Part shown: positions 26,764-33,875 of the stretch, piece by piece
Layout: each line of letters opens with the position of its first letter
How positions within the stretch are numbered: the first letter of the stretch is position 1
From: Zoogloeaceae bacterium
GTDB lineage: Bacteria > Pseudomonadota > Gammaproteobacteria > Burkholderiales > Rhodocyclaceae
Direction: 5' to 3'
NCBI GenBank assembly: GCA_024235595.1
Contig: JACKMC010000001.1
Coordinates: forward strand, 620,001 to 684,000
Length of the DNA: 64,000 nt
Position numbers and translations under genes: made by a program
The notes under the pieces: generated by a model
Told to the model about the DNA's origin: nothing
What the model saw: only the letters and a program-made list of their open reading frames with translations
Databases searched by the model: none

Positions 26764-26849
26764 CTGATCCGTATCCACAATATCGCTGCACAAATCATGT
26801 GGCCTCGGTCGTGCCTGCGGGCGCGACCGCCACGGACGGGGTTCGTCCC

Positions 26850-27887
26850 ATGGATTTTCAGATTGCGATGCTGCTGGGCCAGGACGGTATCACCAACGGT
26901 GCGATCTACGCATTGCTGGCGCTGGCGCTGGTGCTGGTATTTGCAGTCACCCGGGTGATCTTCATTCCCCAGGGTGAGTTCGTTGCCTACGGCGCGCTGA
27001 CGCTCGCCGCGCTGCAGGCCGGGCGGATTCCGGCCACGCTGTGGCTGTTGCTGGCGATGGGTGTACTCGCCGCGCTGATCGACGGCACGGCGGCGCTGCG
27101 CAGCGGCGCGACGCGCAAGCTGCCGGGCGTGGCGGGCTGGAACCTGGCCTATCCGCTGCTGCTGGCCGGGCTCTTCTATACGCTGCCGCTCGAGACCCTG
27201 CCGATGCTCGCCCAGGTGCTGCTGGCGCTGGCGGTGGTGGTGCCGCTGGGGCCGCTGATGTACCGGCTCGCCTTCCAGCCGGTGGCCGAGGCGCCGGTGC
27301 TGATCCTGCTCATCGTCTCGGTGGCGGTGCATGTGGCGATGGTGGGCATGGGGCTGCTGTTCTTCGGTGCCGAAGGCTCGCGCACGCCGCCCTTCTCGGA
27401 CGTTCGATTCGAGGTCGGACCGATGATGATCAGCGGCCAGCAGATCTGGGTGGTGCTGGCCTCGATCGTGCTGATCGTGGCGCTCTACCAGTTCTTCGGC
27501 CGCACCCTCTATGGCAAGGCGCTGCGTGCCACCGCCATCAACCGCAACGGCGCGCGCCTGATGGGCATCTCGCCCGCGCTGGCGGGCAAGCTCACCTTCT
27601 TCCTCGCGGCCCTCATCGGCGCGCTCTCGGGCGTACTCATCGCGCCGCTCACCACGATCTACTACGACACCGGCTTCCTGATCGGCCTGAAGGGCTTTGT
27701 CGGCGCCATCATCGGCGGACTCGGCAGCTACCCGATCGCCGCCGCGGGCGCGGTGATGGTCGGTCTGCTGGAAGCCTTCTCGTCCTTCTGGGCCAGCGCC
27801 TACAAGGAAGTCATCGTGTTCACCCTGATCATTCCGGTGCTGGTATGGCGATCGCTCAGCAGCCATCACGTGGAGGAGGACGAGTAA
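26850..27887 (+). CDS. livH: branched-chain-type ABC transporter permease (LivH-like)
   Basis: 345 residues, several membrane helices. It starts MDFQIAMLLGQDGITNGAIYALLALALVLVFAVTRVIFIPQGEFVA, typical for LivH permeases; ATG at 26850 chosen over an in-frame GTG at 26799 that adds a non-similar leader. The EAA-like loop region GKALRATAINRNGARLMGIS is present. The TAA stop overlaps the next ATG by one base (TAATG). Part of the importer with 25581-26729, 27887-29689 and 29926-30675. Confidence 0.88.
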   Translation: MDFQIAMLLGQDGITNGAIYALLALALVLVFAVTRVIFIPQGEFVAYGALTLAALQAGRIPATLWLLLAMGVLAALIDGTAALRSGATRKLPGVAGWNLAYPLLLAGLFYTLPLETLPMLAQVLLALAVVVPLGPLMYRLAFQPVAEAPVLILLIVSVAVHVAMVGMGLLFFGAEGSRTPPFSDVRFEVGPMMISGQQIWVVLASIVLIVALYQFFGRTLYGKALRATAINRNGARLMGISPALAGKLTFFLAALIGALSGVLIAPLTTIYYDTGFLIGLKGFVGAIIGGLGSYPIAAAGAVMVGLLEAFSSFWASAYKEVIVFTLIIPVLVWRSLSSHHVEEDE

Positions 27888-29689
27888 TGAAAGCCCTGTT
27901 CTCTGCGCGCCTGCTGCTGGCGGTGTTCCTTGCCGCGGTGGCGGGCGGTCCCTTCTTCCTGCCCGAGTTCACCGTCACCCTGCTCAACTACATCGGCCTC
28001 TACGCGCTCGTCGCGCTGGGCCTGGTGCTGCTTACCGGGGTCGGTGGGCTGACCTCCTTCGGCCAGGCCGCCTTCGTCGGGGTTGGCGCCTACACCAGCG
28101 CAGTGCTGTCCACCAGCGCCGAGTTGCCGGCGTGGATCGGCTGGGCCGGCGGCTCGCCCTGGCTCGGGCTGCTGGCGGGTCTGGTTATCACCGCGCTGGT
28201 GGCGGTGGTGCTGGGCTCGCTGACCCTCAAGCTGTCGGGCCACTACCTGCCGCTGGGTACCATCGCCTGGGGGATCTCGCTGTACTTCCTGTTCGGCACC
28301 ATGGAGACGCTCGGCGGTCACACCGGCCTCACCGGCATTCCGCCGATCTCGCTGCTAGGCTGGGAGCTCGATGAGGGGCGCGAGATCTACTACCTGATCT
28401 GGCTGTTCCTGCTGGCCGCCATGCTCACCACCCGCAACCTGCTCGATTCGCGCGAAGGGCGTGCCATCCGCGCGCTCAAGGGCGGCATGGTGATGGCCGA
28501 GGCGATGGGGGTGAACACCTCGCGTTCGCGCATGGTGATCTTCGTCATCGCGGCGCTGCTGGCCTGTGCCTCGGGCTGGCTCTACGCCCACATGCAGCGC
28601 TTCGTCAATCCTACCCCGTTCGGCCTGCACATCGGCATCGAGTATCTGTTCATGGCGGTGGTCGGCGGCGCCGGGCATGTGTGGGGGGCGTTGGTCGGCG
28701 CCGGCGTGATCACCGTGATGAAGCAGTGGCTGCAGGATCTGCTGCCGCAGTTGCTGGGCGCCTCGGGCAACTTCGAGGTGATCGTCTTCGGCCTCATGAT
28801 GGTGCTCATCCTGCAGCGCGCCCGTGACGGCATCTGGCCGCTGCTGGCGAGGCTGGTGCCGGTGCAGGCGGCGCGCAAGGCGATCAGCGCCTCGGCCGAG
28901 CCGCTGGCGCGCAGGCCGATGCCCGCCAAGGGCGAGCTCATCCTCGACGCCAGGGACGTGACCCGCAAGTTCGGCGGCCTGGTGGCGAACAACAACATGA
29001 ACCTGCAGGTCAGGGCAGGTGAAGTCCTCGCCCTGATCGGCCCCAACGGTGCCGGCAAGAGCACCATGTTCAACCAGATCTCGGGCGTCGACACGCCGAG
29101 CTCGGGCGAGGTGCTGTTCCGCGGCAAGTCGGTTGCCGGGCACAGTTCGCGGGAGATCGCCGGCCTGGGCATGAGCCGCACCTTCCAGCATGTGCGCCTG
29201 CTGCCCAAGATGACGGTGCTCGAGAACGTCGCCATCGGCGCCCACATGCGTGGCTCGAAGAGCGTGCTGCCCGCCGCATGGCGGCTCGACCGCGCCGAAG
29301 AGGCGCGGCTGATCGCCGAGGCGGCGCGCCAGATCGAGCGCGTCGGCCTGGCCGAGCACATGTTCGAGGAGGCCGGCTCGCTGGCGCTCGGCCAGCAGCG
29401 CATCCTCGAGATCGCGCGTGCGCTGGCCAGCGATCCCAGCCTGCTGCTGCTCGACGAACCCGCAGCGGGACTGCGGCACAAGGAGAAGCAGGCCCTGGGC
29501 GCCTTGCTCACGCGGCTCAAGTCCGAAGGCATGGCGATCCTGCTGGTCGAGCACGACATGGATTTCGTGATGGGCCTTGCCGACCGGGTGGTGGTGATGG
29601 AGTTCGGCGAGAAGATCGCCGAGGGCCTGCCCGAAGAGGTGCAGAAGGATCCGGCGGTGCTGGAAGCCTATCTTGGCGGAGTCGAGTGA
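27887..29689 (+). CDS. livM-livG: fused LivM permease-LivG ATPase of a branched-chain-type ABC transporter
   Basis: 600 residues. About 1-335 is a LivM-type permease (GVGGLTSFGQAAFVGVGAYTSAVLS near the start, the ALKGGMVMAEAMGVNTSRSRM loop). After a linker, about 345-600 is a LivG-type ATPase: Walker A GPNGAGKST, Q-loop before HVRLLPKM, signature LALGQQRILEIARAL (a variant of LSGGQ), Walker B LLLLDEPAAGLRHKE and switch His in VEHDMDF. LivM and LivG are separate proteins in E. coli; the fusion recurs in some aromatic-degrading Betaproteobacteria as far as I recall. Signature variation (LALGQQ) is common in LivG relatives. Confidence 0.9.
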   Translation: MKALFSARLLLAVFLAAVAGGPFFLPEFTVTLLNYIGLYALVALGLVLLTGVGGLTSFGQAAFVGVGAYTSAVLSTSAELPAWIGWAGGSPWLGLLAGLVITALVAVVLGSLTLKLSGHYLPLGTIAWGISLYFLFGTMETLGGHTGLTGIPPISLLGWELDEGREIYYLIWLFLLAAMLTTRNLLDSREGRAIRALKGGMVMAEAMGVNTSRSRMVIFVIAALLACASGWLYAHMQRFVNPTPFGLHIGIEYLFMAVVGGAGHVWGALVGAGVITVMKQWLQDLLPQLLGASGNFEVIVFGLMMVLILQRARDGIWPLLARLVPVQAARKAISASAEPLARRPMPAKGELILDARDVTRKFGGLVANNNMNLQVRAGEVLALIGPNGAGKSTMFNQISGVDTPSSGEVLFRGKSVAGHSSREIAGLGMSRTFQHVRLLPKMTVLENVAIGAHMRGSKSVLPAAWRLDRAEEARLIAEAARQIERVGLAEHMFEEAGSLALGQQRILEIARALASDPSLLLLDEPAAGLRHKEKQALGALLTRLKSEGMAILLVEHDMDFVMGLADRVVVMEFGEKIAEGLPEEVQKDPAVLEAYLGGVE

Positions 29690-29734
29690 TCGTGCAAGCC
29701 CCGATTGACCGCTTGTCACTTCAGGAACAGTCGC

Positions 29735-29929
29735 ATGAACATTGAAACCTTGTTCGCAGCCGGGCGCCACAATGCGGCCGCATGCGCGACCCGCCCGGGT
29801 GCGCATCCGGCGGGCCGCCTGGCGGCGTTGCCCGTCGTCGCGGGGGTCTGTCCCGCGCACTCCTCGCACCTTGCCATGCTTCCCGCCAGCGGCAAGCTCG
29901 CGCGCGTCCAAGCGGAGTTTCCAGGATGA
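29735..29929 (+). CDS. doubtful 64-codon ORF coupled to livF
   Basis: ATG at 29735, stop overlapping the livF start (ATGA). The product begins MNIETLFAAGRHNAAACA and is rich in Ala, Pro and Arg, with no recognisable family. The weak ribosome site (CAGGAACAG) and biased composition of this GC-rich DNA make chance likely; it could also be a leader that couples livF translation. It fills an otherwise empty 236-base gap in the transporter operon. Confidence 0.25.
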   Translation: MNIETLFAAGRHNAAACATRPGAHPAGRLAALPVVAGVCPAHSSHLAMLPASGKLARVQAEFPG

Positions 29930-30675
29930 GCAAATCGATTCTCGAGGTGCGCGACCTGTGCGTCGCCTACGGCAAGGTCGAGGCACTGCACGACGCCAAC
30001 ATCCGCGTCGGCGAAGGCCAGATCGTGACCGTCATCGGGCCCAATGGCGCCGGCAAGACAACCATGCTGTCGGCCATCATGGGGCTGCTCGATTCGCACG
30101 GCGAGCTCGAGTTCGACGGCAAGCTGCGGCTTGCCCCGGAGGTCGAGGACATGGTTGCCGCAGGCATGAACCTGGTGCCCGAAAAGCGCGAGCTGTTCGG
30201 CGAGATGAGCGTCCAGGACAACCTGTTGCTGGGGGGCTTCCAGCGCTACCGTTCGGGCAAGCGCGATCAGGCCGAAACCATGGAAGAGGTCTATGGTCTC
30301 TTTCCCCGGCTCAAGGAGCGACGCGAACAGATGGCCGGCACCCTGTCGGGCGGCGAGCGCCAGATGCTGGCCGTGGGCCGTGCGCTGATGGCCAAGCCGC
30401 GGCTGCTGATGCTCGACGAGCCGAGCCTGGGCCTGGCGCCGCTGATCGTGCGCGAGATCTTCCGCATCATCACCGAGCTGCGCCGCCGCGGCGTGTCGAT
30501 CCTGCTGGTCGAACAGAACGCGCGCGCCGCGCTGCAGGTGGCCGACTACGCCTATGTGCTGGAGACGGGGGAGATCTCGATGGAGGGGCCGGCGCAGCAA
30601 CTCGCCGACGACCCACGCGTGATCGAAGCCTACCTCGGCCTGGGCGGCAAGCACCAGGACATGCTGTCCACCTGA
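29926..30675 (+). CDS. livF: branched-chain-type ABC transporter ATPase (LivF-like)
   Basis: 249 residues. Walker A GPNGAGKTT, Q-loop followed by NLVPEKRELFGEMSV typical of LivF, signature LSGGERQM, Walker B LLMLDEPSLGLAP and switch His replaced by Gln-Asn context VEQNARAAL, as normal for LivF. The ATG is preceded by a short spacer from AGCGGAG. It is the second ATPase of the importer and closes its operon; a 9-bp GC hairpin follows. Confidence 0.92.
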   Translation: MSKSILEVRDLCVAYGKVEALHDANIRVGEGQIVTVIGPNGAGKTTMLSAIMGLLDSHGELEFDGKLRLAPEVEDMVAAGMNLVPEKRELFGEMSVQDNLLLGGFQRYRSGKRDQAETMEEVYGLFPRLKERREQMAGTLSGGERQMLAVGRALMAKPRLLMLDEPSLGLAPLIVREIFRIITELRRRGVSILLVEQNARAALQVADYAYVLETGEISMEGPAQQLADDPRVIEAYLGLGGKHQDMLST

Positions 30676-30688
30676 CCACCTGACAACA

Positions 30689-30709
30689 GCGGGGTCGCCG
30701 CGACCCCGC
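30689..30709 (+). terminator. GC hairpin after livF
   Basis: GCGGGGTCG (30689-30697) pairs perfectly with CGACCCCGC (30701-30709) around CCG. No U-tract follows, and the hemerythrin gene starts 13 bases later, so it may be an attenuator or mRNA-stabilising loop rather than a full terminator. Confidence 0.4.
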
Positions 30710-30722
30710 GCGGGAGAAGTCC

Positions 30723-31307
30723 ATGGAAGCCCTGCGCATCATTCAGGAAGAGCATCAGTCGCTGGCCGCGATTCTTCACGCGGTGCGTTTCATGCTCAAG
30801 GAAATCAAGGCCGGCAAGCTGGAGCCCGATTTCGGGCTGTTCAAGGCCATGGTCCATTATCTGGATGCCTATCCCGAGAAGCGCCACCACCCCAAGGAGG
30901 ACGATTTCCTGTTCGCCCGGCTCAAGCGGCGCACCAGCGAAGGGGCCGATGCGCTGGCGCGCCTCGAGCACGACCACCAGGGCGGCGAAGGCCGCATCAA
31001 GATGCTGGAGGCGGCGCTGCTGCGCTACGAGCGCGGCGACGCAGACGGGCTCGAGGCCACCTCAAGGGCATTCGACGACTTTGCCGATTTCTATCGCAAC
31101 CACATGATCCTCGAGGAGCGCGAGATCCTGCCGCTGGCGCGCAAGCACCTCACCGCAGCCGACTGGGCCGAGATCGACCGGGCCTTCGTCGCCGAGCAGG
31201 ATCCGATGCAGGGCGCCGCGGGCGAGGATTTTCGCGCGATCTTCTCGCGCCTGGTGGCGGCCGCGCCGCCGCCGATCGGGCTCGGCGGCGGGCCCTACAA
31301 GGAATGA
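30723..31307 (+). CDS. hemerythrin HHE-domain protein
   Basis: 194 residues. The HHE cation-binding pattern is complete: EEHQSLAAILH (about 9-19), KRHHPKEDDFLF (about 53-65), RLEHDHQGGEG (about 80-90) and NHMILEEREILP (about 121-132), supplying the His and Glu ligands of a non-heme diiron site in a four-helix bundle. The C-terminal 35 residues are Pro/Gly-rich. Family members bind O2 or NO or react with nitrosative stress; the function here is not fixed by context. GGGAGAAG precedes the ATG. Confidence 0.85.
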   Translation: MEALRIIQEEHQSLAAILHAVRFMLKEIKAGKLEPDFGLFKAMVHYLDAYPEKRHHPKEDDFLFARLKRRTSEGADALARLEHDHQGGEGRIKMLEAALLRYERGDADGLEATSRAFDDFADFYRNHMILEEREILPLARKHLTAADWAEIDRAFVAEQDPMQGAAGEDFRAIFSRLVAAAPPPIGLGGGPYKE

Positions 31308-31398
31308 ATCAGTCACTTCGCATCGTACTTCCTTGACTCCCCGCGGCTCACCCGCGATAGTCATGCGCTTCGATACGGCACGTTGCAGGAGGGGTTTG

Positions 31399-32010
31399 GT
31401 GAATTACTTCAGGAAGAGCGGATTGAAACTGGCGAGTTTCGCACTGGGTGTCGTCCTGCTGGCGAGCTCCACGGCAAACGCGGCCGACGCCAAGGGCGGT
31501 TTCGCGGTGGAAGGCGCCGGGGCGCAGTCCTGCGAGACCTTTCTCAAGGCCAAGGCCAATGGCGGCAACGACCTCGCCATCTTTGCCGGATGGGTCGATG
31601 GCTACCTCACCGGCGCCAACCAGCATGCACCCCAAACCTACGACTTCACGCCCTGGCAGACCGTCGGCCTGCTGATTGCCGCGCTCGCCAACCACTGCGA
31701 GAAGGAGCCCAAGCGCCCCTTCATCGTGGCAGTGAACAACATGCTCGCGGCGCTCAAGGCCGAGCGCATGCAGGAACGCTCCGAGACCGTGAAGATCGAG
31801 GCGGACGGCCGCAGCGGACTGTTCTACAAGACCGTGATGGAGGACGCGCAGAAGCGCCTCGCAGCGGAGAAACTCTACAAGGGCACGATTGACGGCAGTT
31901 TCGGGCCCACCACCGAGGCGGCCTTCAAGGCCTTCCAGAAGCGCGAGGGCCTCAAGGAGTCCGGCCTGCCCGACCAGGCGACGCTGTTCAAGCTGTTCGT
32001 CAAGAAGTAG
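31399..32010 (+). CDS. secreted protein with C-terminal peptidoglycan-binding domain
   Basis: 203 residues from a GTG at 31399, chosen because a strong AGGAGGGG lies just upstream and because it yields a clean signal peptide (VNYFRKSGLK... to TANAADA). Starts at ATG 31363 or TTG 31333 are possible but lack a ribosome site. The central domain (about 30-115) has two conserved-looking Cys (in QSCETFL and NHCEKEP) and a GWVDGYLTG segment resembling small Rap1a/HdeA-like periplasmic domains; this likeness is tentative. The C-terminus (about 150-203) is a PG_binding_1 domain with IDGSFGPTTEAAFKAFQKREGL. Envelope-associated; role unknown. Confidence 0.75.
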   Translation: MNYFRKSGLKLASFALGVVLLASSTANAADAKGGFAVEGAGAQSCETFLKAKANGGNDLAIFAGWVDGYLTGANQHAPQTYDFTPWQTVGLLIAALANHCEKEPKRPFIVAVNNMLAALKAERMQERSETVKIEADGRSGLFYKTVMEDAQKRLAAEKLYKGTIDGSFGPTTEAAFKAFQKREGLKESGLPDQATLFKLFVKK

Positions 32011-32015
32011 GCCGC

Positions 32016-32249
32016 TCAGTCCGCGCCGCCAAGCAATCTGGCGGCGTCATCCCGCCAGAACAGCAGCGCTGCGTAATAGCCCTCCCACACGCAGCCGCTG
32101 CAGCCGCGACCGCAGCAACTGTCCGGTATCTCGGGCGGCGCGCGCAGGTCCAGCCCCGCGGCGGATAGCGCCGCACCGATCGCGGCGATCATCGACTGCG
32201 CTTGGGCGAGCGTTCGCGGGGTCTGGTGGAGGGCGTCGGGGTCGCTCAT
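32016..32249 (-). CDS. small Cys-rich protein, oxidoreductase-like domain
   Basis: 77 residues from the ATG at 32249 (an upstream TTG is less likely). The C-terminal half has IPDSCCGRGCSGCVWEGYYAAL, the CC-x-x-GC-x-x-C-V-W pattern of the short oxidoreductase-like family, usually seen as stand-alone small proteins in Proteobacteria. No activity has been firmly assigned to that family as far as I know. It is convergent with the peptidoglycan-binding gene, with only 5 bases between stops. Confidence 0.75.
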   Translation of the reverse strand: MSDPDALHQTPRTLAQAQSMIAAIGAALSAAGLDLRAPPEIPDSCCGRGCSGCVWEGYYAALLFWRDDAARLLGGAD

Positions 32250-32449
32250 GGCGACCGATTCTAGCCGCTCTTCGCGCAATCAAGCATGACTTGCCCCTGA
32301 TCGACGAGCTGCCTCGCCAATCGTGGCCGAGGCATATGCCACACTTGCGCCGCATCGGTTGCTCGGCGGGTTAAAGGTTTGACGTTGGCGGACGTTTACG
32401 CATGCCATGAACGTCTGTCTGCATTCGCGTCTTACGTGAACTCCGAACC

Positions 32450-33874
32450 ATGACCCAGCGGGAAGCCAAGCAAGAGCTCCGTGCGCCCTGTCCACCTGCG
32501 TGGACCCTTGGCGATGGCGCGCGCCTGCTGCTGCGCCTTCAGGCCGCGATGTTCGAGCATCGTGACTTCGCGGCTGCGGCAACGGCTTGTGTTACCGAGC
32601 TGGCAATCGTGCTCGGTGCGCATCGGGTCACCCTGGGCATGCTTGAAGACGGTTTTGCGCGGGTCATCGCGGTCTCGCACGGCGGCGACGGCAAGTTCGG
32701 CGGCGAATTGTTCCTCGATATCGCCGCGGCCATGGACGAGTGCATCGAGCAGCGACGCGTGCTGCTGTTTCCCGAACCGGAGGACGCCTTTCCCTCCATC
32801 CTGATGGCGCACCGGCGTCTTTCCGGGCACCTCTCCGGGAGCGTCTGCAGCGAACCGATCCGCTATGGCGAGGAGGTGATCGGCGTCGCATGCATCGAGT
32901 GGTCGCCCGATGCCGTGCCGGAGCGGCAGATGCTCGACACGCTGGCCGATGTGCTGGCGGTGCTGGGCCCGGTGTTGGCAATGATGCGGCGCCAGTCGAT
33001 GCCCTGGCACCGAAGCCTGCTCGCACGCCTTCGTGGCTTGCGGCAATCGCTCGGATCAGCGGATGGAAGCCGCACCCGCATCGTACTCGTCGCGCTTGCC
33101 GCGTTGCTGCTTGTGGCCGCGCTGTTTCCCGCCGAATACCGGGTGGGCGGCCGCGCCAGGGTCGAGGGCGTGGTCGAGCGCGCGCTGGTGGCGCCGAACG
33201 ACGGATTTCTGCAGCGAGCCCGGGTGCGTCCCGGTGACCGGGTGCTCGCCGGCCAGGTGCTGGTCGAGCTTGCCGACCAGGAGCTCAAGGTGGAGCAAAG
33301 CCGCTGGCGCAGCGAGCTGGCGCAATACGAAAACGCCTACATGGCGGCGCTGGCGCGTTCCGACCGCGGCGAGATGATGGTCCAGTTGGCCAAGGCCCAG
33401 GAAGCCGACGCCAAGGTCAAGCTCACCGAGCACGCCCTCGGGCGGGTGCGGGTCGAGGCGCCCTTCGACGGCGTCGTGATCGCCGGCGACCTGACCCGTT
33501 CGCTGGGTGCGCCGGTGAAGCGCGGCGAAGTCCTGATGACGCTTGCCCCTGCCGAGCAGTACCGCGTCGTGGCGCAGATCTCGGAGCGCGATGTGGGCCA
33601 GGTCGAGGCCGGCCAGCGGGGCGCGCTGGCGCTCTCGGCCCTGCCATGGGACGCCTTGCCGGTGCGGGTCGAGCGGGTCGCGCCGATGGCCAGCGTGGTC
33701 GACGGCGAGAACGTCTTCGATGTCGAGCTGAGCCTCGAGAAAAGCGCTCACGGTCTGCGTCCGGGGCTGCAGGGCGTTGCCAAGCTGCGGGTCGGCAGCA
33801 AGTCGCTCGTCGCGCGCTGGGGCGGGCCGCTGCTCGACTGGATCCGCTTCCAGTGGTGGCGGTGGGGCGGATGA
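32450..33874 (+). CDS. GAF-domain protein fused to HlyD-type membrane adaptor
   Basis: 474 residues. About 25-175 reads as a GAF sensory domain (cytoplasmic). A basic stretch leads into one membrane helix at about 210-226. The rest is a HlyD/membrane-fusion domain: a lipoyl-like half VERALVAPNDGFLQRARVRPGDRVLAGQVLVEL, a helical hairpin (about 275-335), and the second half with RVEAPFDGVVIAGDL. This puts a sensor in the cytosol and an adaptor in the periplasm. First gene of a tight run (1 base to the M50 gene), it likely belongs to an export machine for the giant protein downstream. What the GAF domain binds is unknown. Confidence 0.8.
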   Translation: MTQREAKQELRAPCPPAWTLGDGARLLLRLQAAMFEHRDFAAAATACVTELAIVLGAHRVTLGMLEDGFARVIAVSHGGDGKFGGELFLDIAAAMDECIEQRRVLLFPEPEDAFPSILMAHRRLSGHLSGSVCSEPIRYGEEVIGVACIEWSPDAVPERQMLDTLADVLAVLGPVLAMMRRQSMPWHRSLLARLRGLRQSLGSADGSRTRIVLVALAALLLVAALFPAEYRVGGRARVEGVVERALVAPNDGFLQRARVRPGDRVLAGQVLVELADQELKVEQSRWRSELAQYENAYMAALARSDRGEMMVQLAKAQEADAKVKLTEHALGRVRVEAPFDGVVIAGDLTRSLGAPVKRGEVLMTLAPAEQYRVVAQISERDVGQVEAGQRGALALSALPWDALPVRVERVAPMASVVDGENVFDVELSLEKSAHGLRPGLQGVAKLRVGSKSLVARWGGPLLDWIRFQWWRWGG

Positions 33875-33875
33875 C

